From the NCBI GenBank assembly GCA_049487715.1, contig CP150579.1, positions 248,001 through 312,000 of the forward strand: a stretch of 64,000 nucleotides of DNA. The letters run 5' to 3'. The position numbers and the translations under genes are program-made. Under the pieces are notes generated by a model. That model had not been told where the DNA came from. It made no database searches and saw only the letters and a list, made by a program, of their open reading frames with translations. Positions 27,599 to 36,853 of this stretch are shown here, one piece after another (within the stretch, counting starts at the first letter, position 1; each line of letters starts with the position of its first letter). This stretch comes from Pycnococcus provasolii. Taxonomy: Eukaryota; Chlorophyta; Pseudoscourfieldiophyceae; Pseudoscourfieldiales.

Positions 27599-28969
27599 TC
27601 ATGCCGAAGCTGGTTCAGCGCGGGTAGTGTCGACGCTTGCGCTGGACTGTGCGAACTGATCTGCGTTCATCGCGCGATACGCAGGGACCATGTGATCGCT
27701 CACGAGCTCGGAGGCGTGCCCCACATAACCGAGCACGCTGCGATCGTGCGCTAAGGACATCTCACCGCCAATCACGAGCGTCGCCTTCCCAGGATCCGGC
27801 TCGCTTTCTCGCTCCGACTCCAAGAAGAGATGCAGCACGCCGATGTGCCGGAAGGCTAGAAAGTGAGGAGGAATTCGAGGAACTACGTCCACGTCGTTCA
27901 CGCAGCGGAAAGTCCTGTACAAGTTTTTCGCTTTCAGCGGCGCAGAAAGCTTGTCGATCATCTTGACGTAGCCATCTGTGCCTACGCGAGGCGCTCCTAC
28001 GGTGAAAAGCGTCACTTCAGTGCCGTTTTTCGCAAGCGTCGCCGGGTTGAGGACTTTGAGGACGTAGGGTAGCACGACGCAGGCGAGAGCGCCGCCCAGG
28101 CTATGTCCGCACACGTACACCTTCTTGAGTTTCTGTCCATCGGCCAAAGTGTGCTTGACGTGGCGATCGATCATGTCTCTCATTGTGAGGAACGAGCGGT
28201 AGAAGCCAATGTGCACGAGCGGCTTGTTCGCGTAGTCGCACGAGAACGAAATTTGCCCACAGCAACCTCCGCAGCTCTTGAAGTCGTCCTCGAAGCTGTC
28301 GTTTTCCGGCTCGAAGAGTGTCTTGGAAATCTGGAAGTCGGTCAACCAGTCAGTGATTGTGGTGGTGCCACGGCAAACCACGTACAGTTCGCCTGGGCGA
28401 GTCGTCGACTTCGCCACGTATGCCTGCGTGTCCGTGGCTTTGTGGTCGTGGTACTCAAGCAACTCGAGTTCCTGCGTCGCGTCGCCGAGTCCGTTGGCGA
28501 GCGCAGCCTCGAGCGACACCTTTCCGTCGGCACCGACCATCCACGTGGGTCCACCGTCGGCGATTTTCTCGGGATCCTGCGTACCTGGACCGCCGGATGC
28601 AAGATACGCCGCCTGGCAGTGTCGCATGAGATGTTCGGTCTCCGAAGCGTCGAACGACTTGTCCGCTGGGTCCGACGGATCGAAGCGCTTTCCCCCCTTA
28701 GACTTTTCGGAAGGAATGCGTCGATAGACTTCGTTTGCGACTTTTATGCCGTACGCGTCCGGCGCCACCTTCGCGCTCAGCAGCTTAAGTCCCGTGCGCG
28801 TCCCAAGCACCTGCTTGGGTAGTAAGGTTTTATTTTCTTTCTTAAAGAGTCGTTTACGCAGTTCACCCACTTGCGTTTCTGCCTGAGAGAGGCGTGCTTC
28901 GAGGTACAACACCTTCTGCTCAAAGGCAACACTTAAGACAGTTAAGGAGGAAGGAGAGGAAGACGCCAT
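27599..28969 (-). CDS. class 3 (alpha/beta-hydrolase) lipase
   Basis: 456 residues from an ATG at 28969. A short coiled coil (~10-45) precedes the catalytic domain. The lipase_3 signatures are clear: VVCRGTTTITDWLTDF (oxyanion region), VHIGFYRSF, then the nucleophile elbow VYVCGHSLGGALAC with Ser at about residue 290, GAPRVG, and VNDVDVVPRIPP carrying the catalytic Asp, followed by FRHIGVLHLF with the likely His. These enzymes hydrolyse acylglycerols or galactolipids. No signal or transit peptide is evident, so a cytosolic or lipid-droplet site is most likely. It is divergently arranged with RCC1-like protein B across a telomere-like array. Confidence 0.92.
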   Translation of the reverse strand: MASSSPSSLTVLSVAFEQKVLYLEARLSQAETQVGELRKRLFKKENKTLLPKQVLGTRTGLKLLSAKVAPDAYGIKVANEVYRRIPSEKSKGGKRFDPSDPADKSFDASETEHLMRHCQAAYLASGGPGTQDPEKIADGGPTWMVGADGKVSLEAALANGLGDATQELELLEYHDHKATDTQAYVAKSTTRPGELYVVCRGTTTITDWLTDFQISKTLFEPENDSFEDDFKSCGGCCGQISFSCDYANKPLVHIGFYRSFLTMRDMIDRHVKHTLADGQKLKKVYVCGHSLGGALACVVLPYVLKVLNPATLAKNGTEVTLFTVGAPRVGTDGYVKMIDKLSAPLKAKNLYRTFRCVNDVDVVPRIPPHFLAFRHIGVLHLFLESERESEPDPGKATLVIGGEMSLAHDRSVLGYVGHASELVSDHMVPAYRAMNADQFAQSSASVDTTRAEPASA

Positions 28970-28996
28970 ATTTTATAAAAAATAGGTGAAACTCAC

Positions 28997-29007
28997 TTCT
29001 TAAGGTA
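28997..29007 (+). promoter_or_regulatory. TTCTTAAGGTA motif, copy 2
   Basis: Exact copy of the 11-mer at 22384, only 28 bp upstream of the lipase ATG. Confidence 0.4.
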
Positions 29008-29063
29008 AGGTAGGATCACTTATGTAACTGTCGTGTACCTTTATTGGAAACATGCTTTTAACG

Positions 29064-29187
29064 GCCTAACCCCTAAACCCCTAACCCCCTAACCCCCTAA
29101 CCCCTAACCCCTAACCCCCTAATAACCCCTAACCCCCTAACCCCCTAATAACCCCTAACCCCCTAACCCCCTAACCCCTAAACCCCT
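29064..29187. repeat. interstitial telomere-like CCCCTAA array
   Basis: About 17 irregular units of CCCCTAA, CCCCCTAA, CCCCTAAA and CCCCTAATAA. It sits in the divergent promoter between the lipase and RCC1-like gene B. The G-rich strand could form G-quadruplexes. Confidence 0.85.
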
Positions 29188-29324
29188 CTTGAATGCCTCT
29201 TGAACCCCGACCCGTTTTCTGACCCGTTTTCCAGCTCCTCAGCCTCTTCCTTTCAGTCAACCCTTTTGCCCATTTATTTCCCTTTCACCTCGGAATCAAC
29301 CAGCTCGCTCATCACTGGTGACTG

Positions 29325-30437
29325 GTGACTGTGCAAGCCATTCCATGGTGGACGTCGTCGAGCTCACGCTGGCTTCCGTGCTTTACAACTCCACCCTCCT
29401 CCTCCTCCTCCTCAGAAGAAAAAGAAGAAGCTATTGTTACTCCTCTTGAGGACTCTTCTTCTTCCCTCGGCGAAGTTGCCTATTCAGCCCTGCGAACGTG
29501 CTTCTTCCCATGGCTGCACGAACGAAGAAACGCACGTGAGCAGAAACGTGTGCAGGCGTCAAAGACCAACGCCGCGCTGTCTGCAGGACGAAGGGACTCC
29601 ATGGTCGTCGTGCAGGGTGACGTGCTTGCGTGGGGTAGACGAAACGGACACGGCGATGCAAGGCCAGTGCAAGGCTTGCAAGAAGTCGTGGCTGTCGCCG
29701 CAGGTGGTGAACACGCGCTCGCACTGCAGGCAGACGGCTCGATTGTCTGCTGGGGGTCAAACGAATTCGGACAAGCGCCTCCCGAAGGAGTGTCTGGCAA
29801 CTTCGTGGCCATCGCCGCGGGTGAGTGCCACTCACTCGCCGTGCGGCGTGACGGCGGCGTCACGTGCTGGGGTGAGAACGAATTTGGCCAGGCGCCACCG
29901 AAGGGCGTCGACGGCGACTTCGTTGCAGTGGCAGCGGGACACAGGCACTCGATCGCTCTACGTCGTGACGGCGGCATATCGTGCTGGGGCTCTAACGAAG
30001 ATGGACAGGCACCTCCGGACGGCGTGGATGGCGACTTTGTCGCCATTGCCGCCGGCATGTGTCACTCTTTGGCGATCCGACATCGCGATGGCGGTATATC
30101 GTGCTGGGGCAGGAACCGCGAAGGTCAGGCGCCTCCCGAGGGTGTGGACGGTACCTTCGTTGCTATTGCCGCGGGTGGCGGCCACTCGCTTGCCCTTCGA
30201 CATCGCAGTGCCGGCGGTGGTGTGGTATGCTGGGGCTGGAACAAGCACGGCCAAGCGCCCCCCGAGAGCGTGACAGGTGACTTCGTCGCGATCGCGGCAA
30301 GTCGCGACGGCTGGCTTGACGCGAGCACGCGTTGGCGTACCTTCGCAGGTGCAGGTCACTCGTTGGCTCTGGAGCGGAGCGGCATCACGGTGGCGTTCGG
30401 GTGCGACATGGACGGGCAGTGTTCCAACGCACCATAA
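29325..30437 (+). CDS. RCC1-like CWG-repeat protein B
   Basis: The frame is open from 29325 but begins with GTG after a TGA; the first in-frame ATG is 29601 (residue 93). The upstream part includes a RRNAREQKR stretch that loosely resembles the region before the repeats in protein A, so a spliced 5' end is possible. An out-of-frame ATG at 29345 makes a short upstream ORF. The body has about six repeats of ~39 residues (AGECHSLAVRRDGG, VTCWGENEFGQAPP, GDFVAVA). The last repeat is interrupted by an insertion (DGWLDASTRWRTF). It is a paralogue of protein A, but its repeats are less alike in DNA. A beta-propeller scaffold is likely; the partner is unknown. Confidence 0.8.
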   Translation: MTVQAIPWWTSSSSRWLPCFTTPPSSSSSSEEKEEAIVTPLEDSSSSLGEVAYSALRTCFFPWLHERRNAREQKRVQASKTNAALSAGRRDSMVVVQGDVLAWGRRNGHGDARPVQGLQEVVAVAAGGEHALALQADGSIVCWGSNEFGQAPPEGVSGNFVAIAAGECHSLAVRRDGGVTCWGENEFGQAPPKGVDGDFVAVAAGHRHSIALRRDGGISCWGSNEDGQAPPDGVDGDFVAIAAGMCHSLAIRHRDGGISCWGRNREGQAPPEGVDGTFVAIAAGGGHSLALRHRSAGGGVVCWGWNKHGQAPPESVTGDFVAIAASRDGWLDASTRWRTFAGAGHSLALERSGITVAFGCDMDGQCSNAP

Positions 30438-30603
30438 TTAGTCATGTAAGTGTGAATGCGAACCCCTAATCGTAATTCGGGGTTTTATCCCCCTGGTCCT
30501 TGGAGCCGCCACAAGTGAACCCGTGTGTGTGTCATCGGAGTCTCCGGGCCCTTCCTCCCCGTCGTGTTTCTGTCATCGCTCGCCGGCCTTTTTGATTTGG
30601 TTG

Positions 30604-31584
30604 ATGATGATGATGTCTCTCTTCATGTTCATGTTCATGATGGCCTTCTTCATGGGTCTGCATGGGTTTGGAGTCTCTGCGTTCATGCCCTCGAAGAAAA
30701 CCTATGCTGCCATCCGCGATGATATCCCGTTCATAGAGTGCGGTGTTTGTAAAGCACTGGCAGATCACCTCACGTCAGAAGCTAGTGTGATGCACAGAGA
30801 ACTTCTTGAGAAATCACGTAGTAGTTCTTCGAAAAGTTCAGTACGTCGTGATCTTGGTGATCTCGAAGGTCGGATTCTGGAAGTTGTTGAGAATGCGTGT
30901 GATCCGGAGAAAGATCAAGGGACGTGGCTGACGTCGCTGGATATGGTCGAAGATGGGGACGCCATCAAAGTCGTCGCGCAAGATACACCGGGACACTGCG
31001 AGGAGGAATGCAAGACCGTTCAGCGGGCATGCGAAAAGGCACTCGGAGATAGCGACACGGACCTCGCGGAGATGCTCTACACCAACCGCAAGTCTGCGCA
31101 CGAAGTCAGAGACTGGCTCTGCGTCGAGGAGAGCGGCGTGTGCGCGAAGAAGCCGCCGAAAGTGCCTGCGACGAGGAAGCCAGGAAAGGAATTCAAGCCT
31201 AAGTCTGAGAAAGATTTAGAGATGGACAAACTCATGAGGTCTATGCAGGGCATGCCAGGTATGCCGGGTATGCAGATGTTCAACCGAGACGACCTGCAGG
31301 ACCAGCTCGGCGGCGATGGCTCCGACGGCTACGACGGCTACGACGACGACGGCTACGGCGACGAAGAAGGCGCAGCGGCGGACGACGGCGCGGGCGATGC
31401 GAAGGCGAAGGAAGGAAAGGGTGACGTCTTGTCATCGACGATCGAGGGCACGCTCAAGGCGGCTGAGGGTGCCGCCGCGAAGATGGCGGAAGTGGGCAAG
31501 CCTGTTTACGATGCCGCGAAAGACTGGTGGGGACGCACGTTTGGCGGAGCAGATGACGCCGCTCAGAAGGCTGACCTGCGCTGA
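30604..31584 (+). CDS. ER-luminal CNPY/saposin-B-like protein
   Basis: The first ATG in the frame is 30604 (326 residues), giving a Met-rich signal peptide (residues ~1-26); the frame extends to 30523 with GTG only. A six-Cys saposin-like region follows: IECGVCKALADHL, HCEECKTVQRACE, then DTDLAEMLY and WLCVEESGVCAKKPP. The linker KKPPKVPATRKPGKEF and the segment EMDKLMRSMQGMPGMPGM closely follow a plant family related to canopy/TLR-regulator (DUF3456) proteins. Those proteins fold client receptors in the ER. The C-terminus is acidic (Asp/Gly/Tyr), then a helix. It converges on the GUCD1-like gene with 41 bp between stops. Confidence 0.8.
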   Translation: MMMMSLFMFMFMMAFFMGLHGFGVSAFMPSKKTYAAIRDDIPFIECGVCKALADHLTSEASVMHRELLEKSRSSSSKSSVRRDLGDLEGRILEVVENACDPEKDQGTWLTSLDMVEDGDAIKVVAQDTPGHCEEECKTVQRACEKALGDSDTDLAEMLYTNRKSAHEVRDWLCVEESGVCAKKPPKVPATRKPGKEFKPKSEKDLEMDKLMRSMQGMPGMPGMQMFNRDDLQDQLGGDGSDGYDGYDDDGYGDEEGAAADDGAGDAKAKEGKGDVLSSTIEGTLKAAEGAAAKMAEVGKPVYDAAKDWWGRTFGGADDAAQKADLR

Positions 31585-31625
31585 GCACTTTTTGTTTTAC
31601 GTAAATCGAAGCGGTTTCACAATAT

Positions 31626-32924
31626 TCACAACACCTGCACTGGAACGAGCAATATGTCCTCGTCCGTACCAAATGCGCGACGCGCGTTGTCCAGCGAAGT
31701 GGATGGGATGTGCCACTGTCCTCCTCGACTAGCGGGATCGGACACGAAGAAGCTGTCGCGCTGCTCGTCGTAGTCGCTGACAACGATGTAGTGTCCCATA
31801 TACCCTGGTGTGGGCGTGACATCAGCCATGGATTCTGTGATTCCGCCTCCTGGTACGTCGTCGAATGGAAGCGGTGGTATTGTCGTTGTTGCTGTGGTGG
31901 ATGTGGTGTCGTTCATGGCATTGCGCAGGCTCGTTCGCGTTGTTGCGCGCTCGCCTGGTGCGCACGTTGGCGATGGTGCGGATGTCGGTGCTGCGGGTGC
32001 TGGCGCAGGTGCCGGCGCGTGCGCTCGTCCGGAGAAGGCTGTTGTCTCCGCGCCACAGCACAGTCCCCACAGTCCTCCTCTCGAGCTGTCGTCGCTGCCG
32101 CTGTACGTTTTTTGCTGCTGCGCATTCGTGTGTTGGGTTGGAGTAGGCGCCCCCGTTGCCGTGCTTTCGTACCGCAGCGCTCTCTTATCGCATAGCACGA
32201 TGAGAATGTGGCGTACTCCCTTCGCCGCGCCCCTTCCTAGGATGGCGTTCGCCAGGTCGTGCTTTGACAGCGACCGTCTGACGACGCGTATTCCCACGCG
32301 TTGCGCGTCGTCGAAGAGCCGTTCGACGCGCTTTGCATCCTCGTGCATGTTCCCTCGATAGAACGGCTCGCCTCCGTATCCTGGGTGAACTCCAATGGTT
32401 GTGGTTGTGAAAACGACGGGAAGTTTGAATTTCGCGAGAACGTGTGCGATGTCAATCGTCCACACGGACGAGGTTGCGACTAACTTGGCAAGGTGCGACA
32501 TGGCGAGCGCGTCGGTGGTTGTGCGCAGCGGTGGCGGGAGTATACCTCCCAAGTTGGCCACAGCTGTCGAAGAGCTGTCTTGTTGGTTTCGAAACGTGTA
32601 CGTCTCCTCCCCGTTGAGCATCACATCGTCAATACTTCTAAGAATCATCCACGCACACGCGAGTCCACAGTCCCACGCGTGCATCTGGTGAACGTGCCTA
32701 ACACTTAACGTCATCGTACCTGTACGACGACGAATCAACCCAAAAGGCAAAGAAGCGTCCAAAGAAGCGTCCAAAGAATGCTCCTGGGACTGGGAAAGTC
32801 CTTGAGTACTAAAAGTGACATCAAAGGATGACGAAGAAGGAGCCGAAGAAGCACCACCACCCATGTTGTTGTCTTTATGAGGTTCAAGCACCACCGCCAT
32901 TCTCACCGACGACGACGACGTCAT
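31626..32924 (-). CDS. GUCD1/AtGC1-like (Guanylate_cyc_2) protein
   Basis: 432 residues from an ATG at 32924. Residues ~74-215 and ~355-432 match the Guanylate_cyc_2 family: HVHQMHAWDCGLACAWM near the start, DIAHVLAKF, FYRGNMHEDAKRVERLF, then GHYIVVSDYD and FVSDPASRGG. The family is named after reported guanylyl cyclase activity in a plant member, but the order WDCG...GHYIV...D matches a C39/papain-like cysteine peptidase fold (Cys86, then His, Asp), so the true reaction is uncertain. Between the two halves lies a low-complexity insertion of about 120 residues rich in Ala, Pro and Thr. Confidence 0.87.
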   Translation of the reverse strand: MTSSSSVRMAVVLEPHKDNNMGGGASSAPSSSSFDVTFSTQGLSQSQEHSLDASLDASLPFGLIRRRTGTMTLSVRHVHQMHAWDCGLACAWMILRSIDDVMLNGEETYTFRNQQDSSSTAVANLGGILPPPLRTTTDALAMSHLAKLVATSSVWTIDIAHVLAKFKLPVVFTTTTIGVHPGYGGEPFYRGNMHEDAKRVERLFDDAQRVGIRVVRRSLSKHDLANAILGRGAAKGVRHILIVLCDKRALRYESTATGAPTPTQHTNAQQQKTYSGSDDSSRGGLWGLCCGAETTAFSGRAHAPAPAPAPAAPTSAPSPTCAPGERATTRTSLRNAMNDTTSTTATTTIPPLPFDDVPGGGITESMADVTPTPGYMGHYIVVSDYDEQRDSFFVSDPASRGGQWHIPSTSLDNARRAFGTDEDILLVPVQVL

Positions 32925-33004
32925 CGCCTGGTTCAGCGGAATCGAGAGGAGGTACGCGGATGAGGAGGTCAGGAACGTATCCGCGTCGGTCGTGAAATTC
33001 CTGA

Positions 33005-33017
33005 TTAGGGGTTTGGG
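33005..33017 (+). promoter_or_regulatory. TTAGGGGTTTGGG promoter motif, copy 3
   Basis: Exact third copy of the 13-mer, 80 bp upstream of the GUCD1-like ATG (minus) and about 250 bp upstream of the SPAG7-like ATG (plus). Confidence 0.45.
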
Positions 33018-33268
33018 GAATTCCTTCGCCCAATAAGATGTTCATTGGAGACCATTCATTTCGCACCTACTACCCGGGGGGCCTGCACTGCATTCTGCCC
33101 TCTTGGTGGTGTGTCGCCAAATATTATTCCACGTCGTTATATTTGTCGCGTGCTTGTGCTTGTGCTTGTGCTTAGCTTCCTTGGAACTTCTTGTTTCTCC
33201 TCGCCTTGCGTTTTCTCCTCCGTTCTCTCTGAGTTCTCTCTGAGCTTCGAAGTGAATTTTCTCGATCA

Positions 33269-34300
33269 ATGGTGAAGATCGTCATCAAGAAGCCTAGTGT
33301 TGTTCAGGCTACGCAACCTGCAGGGGAGCCTTCGCCTGCTGGATCTAGGGACGTCTCAGAAACGACAGTACCCAGTAGATCACCACTGAGTTCTTCGGCG
33401 GCGCCAGATTCTGCGCCTGTCGTTTCTGCGCCTGTCTCTGTCGTCGTCAAAGCACCGCACTCAACGGCACCCTCTGCTCCAGCTTCTGCGCTTGGTGGCG
33501 TCGTCAATGCACCGCACTCAACTGCACCTTCTGCACCTGGTGGCGTCGTCAATGCACCGAGCTCAGCGGCACCTTCTGCACCTTCTGTCGTCGTCCCTAA
33601 GCGAAATAGGCCAGGAGCGCGACGACACGTGCCGCCACCGACGTCGGTCGCCACAGCTACTCAGCAACACGTCACGAACACGAACACAACCACAACCACG
33701 GCCACCCACACGCCGAGTCTGCTCGACAGCTTGCTGACGAGCTCGAAGCAAATAGCTTCGGCGAAGAACGCCGTCAGCGCCGCTAACACGGGACCTGCCA
33801 AAGACGCTCAGCAGAAGGCGGACGCACGCCGAGCATTCGAGGTCAACGTGCGCAACGCTCTGCTCGAGAACTTTCCACCCGGTGGCGAAGACACGGGCGC
33901 CGTGTACGACTTCCCTCCCATGGACAAGGCGTGGCGCAGCGTCGTGCACGACATCGTCGAGGAGCTTGGACTTCACAGCGAGGGCGAGGGCGTCGAGGGT
34001 GTCGACCGACATGTGCAGGTGTCGCGTACGCAAATCATGACTGAGGAGGCGCTCGAGAAGGAGGCACTACGGCGCGACCGTCTCGTTCGTGCTGTGGCAG
34101 CGCGAGGCGGCGGCGTTGCTGCCGGCAGCGCTGCCGCCGCTCCTGGCGCGAATTTGAGTTTAAAGGCGGTGGCAGCCGACGACGCGATGCGCGTCCTGGG
34201 CGGTTCTACGGCGGCAATTACGACGCTGAACACGGTGAAGCGCGATTTGCGGACGATCGAGGAGATCCAAGGCGACATGAAGCGCCGCAAGCTTCAGTAA
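33269..34300 (+). CDS. SPAG7-like R3H-domain protein
   Basis: 343 residues from an ATG. Residues 1-180 are low-complexity Ala/Pro/Ser/Thr with a three-fold repeat (VVNAPHSTAPSAP). Residues ~185-265 match the SPAG7 R3H region: KADARRAFEVNVRNALLEN, then FPPMDKAWRSVVHDIVEELGL. The C-terminus TLNTVKRDLRTIEEIQ, then KRRKL, matches the conserved SPAG7 tail. R3H domains bind single-stranded nucleic acid; SPAG7 is nuclear and thought to act in RNA metabolism. The long N-terminal extension is unusual for SPAG7. This gene shares a divergent promoter with the GUCD1-like gene. Confidence 0.82.
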   Translation: MVKIVIKKPSVVQATQPAGEPSPAGSRDVSETTVPSRSPLSSSAAPDSAPVVSAPVSVVVKAPHSTAPSAPASALGGVVNAPHSTAPSAPGGVVNAPSSAAPSAPSVVVPKRNRPGARRHVPPPTSVATATQQHVTNTNTTTTTATHTPSLLDSLLTSSKQIASAKNAVSAANTGPAKDAQQKADARRAFEVNVRNALLENFPPGGEDTGAVYDFPPMDKAWRSVVHDIVEELGLHSEGEGVEGVDRHVQVSRTQIMTEEALEKEALRRDRLVRAVAARGGGVAAGSAAAAPGANLSLKAVAADDAMRVLGGSTAAITTLNTVKRDLRTIEEIQGDMKRRKLQ

Positions 34301-34360
34301 CTACAGTAGAGTACTATCCATAGCATACCATTGTAACAATAGTCATTGACAACCAATTGA

Positions 34361-34375
34361 CCCCCCCCCCCCCCC
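34361..34375. repeat. C15 homopolymer
   Basis: Fifteen C followed by GGGA and a further C7 run, about 135 bp before the IGPD ATG. Confidence 0.85.
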
Positions 34376-34510
34376 GGGACCCCCCCGGAGTGCGGATTTT
34401 GGGTTCCATGGTGTATCCCCGCCCCGGCCCCGGCAGCCCCGTTGAACAAGTGCCCTCCATCCCCCTCGGGCGCCGTCGCCTCGCCTCGCCTCGCCGCAGT
34501 TGCCCTGTTG

Positions 34511-35413
34511 ATGTCGCCCGCCGCAGCCACCGCCGCATCCACGGCGACGTCCACGGCTCGCTCGCGGCTCACTCGCGGCTCACTCGCGGCCTCGCTGGCT
34601 CATCCTCGCCAGCTGGCGCCTCACCGCTCAGCCGCGTCAGCTCGCACTCCTCGCAGGTGCCCCCCGTGCCTCGCCTCCTCCGACGTGTCGTCCGATGTGT
34701 CGCGCGAAGTGCTCGTCGAACAAATCGATGCGCTGAAGAGACGCAACGAGCAGCTGGAGGCGATGCTTGCCTCGTCAGGGAGTGCGTCCGCGAACGGTTC
34801 CAACAACGGCAGTGAGCGGCGTGTGGCAGAGGTGAAGCGCGCGACGAAGGAGACGGACATACGCGTCTTCGTGAACATCGATGGGACGGGGAAATGCGAC
34901 GTCGCGACGGGCGTGGGATTCCTCGACCACATGCTCGACCAGCTTGCCAAGCACGGCATGTTTGACCTCGAGGTGTCGTGCAAGGGTGACCTTTGGATCG
35001 ACGACCACCACACGACCGAGGATGTTGCCATCGCGCTTGGACAGTGCTTCGCTGATGCGCTCGGCAACAAGGCTGGAATACGGCGCTTTGGCAGCTTCAC
35101 TGCACCTCTCGACGAGGCGCTCATCGACGTGACGCTTGACCTGAGCGGCAGGCCGTCGTTTCACCTCGACGGATGGACAGCCACGGACGTCGACCGCATC
35201 GGCGACTTGTCCACGCAGATGGTGGAGCACTTCCTGCACAGCTTTGCCACCACCGCGAAGGCAACCATGCACGTGCGCCAGCTCGCGGGAACGAACAGCC
35301 ACCACATCGTCGAGGCGACGTTTAAGGCGATGGCTCGTGCACTACGCGTTGCGACGGAGTATGACAGCCGGCTTGGCAAGGATGTCGTGCCGAGCAGCAA
35401 GGGCACCATCTAA
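34511..35413 (+). CDS. HISN5: imidazoleglycerol-phosphate dehydratase (histidine biosynthesis)
   Basis: The first ATG is 34511 (300 residues); the frame extends to 34442 with TTG. Residues 1-~70 are Ala/Ser/Arg-rich, a chloroplast transit peptide. After a short helix ([15 protein letters not shown]) the IGPD domain runs from ~105 to 300. It has the metal-binding motifs [24 protein letters not shown] (about residues 163-171), and [11 protein letters not shown] near the end, and finishes with PSSKGTI. The enzyme dehydrates imidazole glycerol phosphate to imidazole acetol phosphate using two Mn ions, in the plastid stroma in plants and algae. Length and motifs are complete. It converges on the HAD gene with 64 bp between stops. 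Confidence 0.96.
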   Translation: MSPAAATAASTATSTARSRLTRGSLAASLAHPRQLAPHRSAASARTPRRCPPCLASSDVSSDVSREVLVEQIDALKRRNEQLEAMLASSGSASANGSNNGSERRVAEVKRATKETDIRVFVNIDGTGKCDVATGVGFLDHMLDQLAKHGMFDLEVSCKGDLWIDDHHTTEDVAIALGQCFADALGNKAGIRRFGSFTAPLDEALIDVTLDLSGRPSFHLDGWTATDVDRIGDLSTQMVEHFLHSFATTAKATMHVRQLAGTNSHHIVEATFKAMARALRVATEYDSRLGKDVVPSSKGTI

Positions 35414-35477
35414 AGTAATCTGAAGTAAATCTCTTGTTTTTGTCTGTTTGTTTTTGAGTTTTTTTTTGGCCAGTCTC

Positions 35478-36284
35478 TTACAGTTTTACGTCGAATACAC
35501 TCGCGAGCACGCCTGCAAGCTCCGTGACGTTCGCGACCGTCGCTGTCGGCTCCGGGTCGCCGTCCTTGCGCGCCTTGCCGTGTCGGTTGACCCAAACGCT
35601 TCCCTTGAGGTTCGAGTTGATCGCGCCCTGCACGTCCGCGCTGAGGCTGTCACCAACGTGTATCGCATCGCTCGGGTCGACGCCCGCGATAGTGCAAGCC
35701 TTTTCGAAGATGCCCTTATCCGGCTTCTCCTTGCGTCCGGCAACCACCTCGTCGCCTCCGACGATGATATCCGACGCCTGGAAGACGCTCGTAGCATCGC
35801 AAGCCTTAAGCTTTTCGTGCTGCACGACGTGGTGGCCGTTGGTGATCACGACAGTTCGCAGGTTCGCCTGCTGCAGCTTGCGCACCATGTCCACGGCGCC
35901 TTCGACGAACGGGAACTCCTCCATGCGCGTTTTGTCGAAGCACGTCTGGCAAGCCTTTCCCATCTCGAAGATGGCGGTGTCGTCGAGTCGGCTGCAGCAT
36001 CCGTCTTTTTTCTGCTGCTTTGTGATGGCCTGCGCCCACAGTCCTGCTCTGTGGCTGAACACGTCGCACGTCTCGTTTGGATACGCGGTATCCCAAGGTG
36101 TCGCCTTGAGAAGCGCCTTATATTCTGCGACAAGATCCGCCGTGTTGACGGAGGACCCTTGTAAGATTGCGTCGTCGTCTCCTGCTGCACCAAACAGCGC
36201 GGCCACAGCTTCGTACGCGCGTGTGTCGTGGTCACTCGTGAATACGAGTGTGTCGTCAAGGTCGAAGAACACGGCACGCACCAT
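35478..36284 (-). CDS. HAD-family phosphatase, N-acylneuraminate-9-phosphatase (NANP)-like
   Basis: 268 residues from an ATG. All four HAD motifs are present: I, FFDLDDTLV (Asp8, Asp10); II, VVITNGHH; III, a Lys in GRKEKPDKGIFEKAC; IV, AIHVGDSLSADVQG. The helical cap between motifs I and II has the C1 type of the NANP/YjjG group. Such enzymes dephosphorylate sugar or nucleotide monophosphates; the substrate here cannot be told, and green algae are not known for sialic acid, so a general sugar-phosphate role is likelier. No targeting peptide is visible. Confidence 0.9.
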   Translation of the reverse strand: MVRAVFFDLDDTLVFTSDHDTRAYEAVAALFGAAGDDDAILQGSSVNTADLVAEYKALLKATPWDTAYPNETCDVFSHRAGLWAQAITKQQKKDGCCSRLDDTAIFEMGKACQTCFDKTRMEEFPFVEGAVDMVRKLQQANLRTVVITNGHHVVQHEKLKACDATSVFQASDIIVGGDEVVAGRKEKPDKGIFEKACTIAGVDPSDAIHVGDSLSADVQGAINSNLKGSVWVNRHGKARKDGDPEPTATVANVTELAGVLASVFDVKL

Positions 36285-36364
36285 ATCTCTTTAAAAGCAG
36301 TATTCTAAGGAAGCACAAAAATAATCAGTAGAGAGAGAGAGGCCGACGACGACACCACCACTTA

Positions 36365-36430
36365 AGCTAGGGTTAGGGTTATGGGTTAGGATTAGGTGGG
36401 TTAGGGTTAGGGTTAGGGTTAGGGTTCGGG
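36365..36430 (-). repeat. TTAGGG-type interstitial repeat upstream of HAD gene
   Basis: Irregular TAGGGT/TTAGGG units, including four TTAGGG in a row at about 36400-36425, beginning 81 bp upstream of the HAD ATG. A CACTTAAG motif lies at 36358. Confidence 0.7.
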
Positions 36431-36853
36431 TGGGAGGAAAAACGCCCCCTGGCAGCGTGGGATGACATACAAGCGAATCATGGCCCATGTATGTGTTCAG
36501 CTAGCTGGGTGTGCCTTTGTCGAATCTTGATATAATATTTTATTTAAAAAAGAAAGAAAGAAAGAAAGTAGTTACAGTATATATGTCTCTTTATTTTATT
36601 TATTTTGATTTTATTTTGTATTTGTATTTGTATTTATATTTATATTTATATGTTGGTGCTCGTGGCACTTATTTATCTATATACTGTAAGTCCTATGTCG
36701 TCGTGACTCGTGCGTGAGAAGAAGAACATGATGATGATGAAACACATGATGTTGTTGTTGTCTCGCTTGATGGACGACTTATTCTTGACGTTATTGAGGA
36801 TGATGTTCTCTGCGATCAACTTTCGCCTCGCGCATGCGACTTGGTATGGTCGT

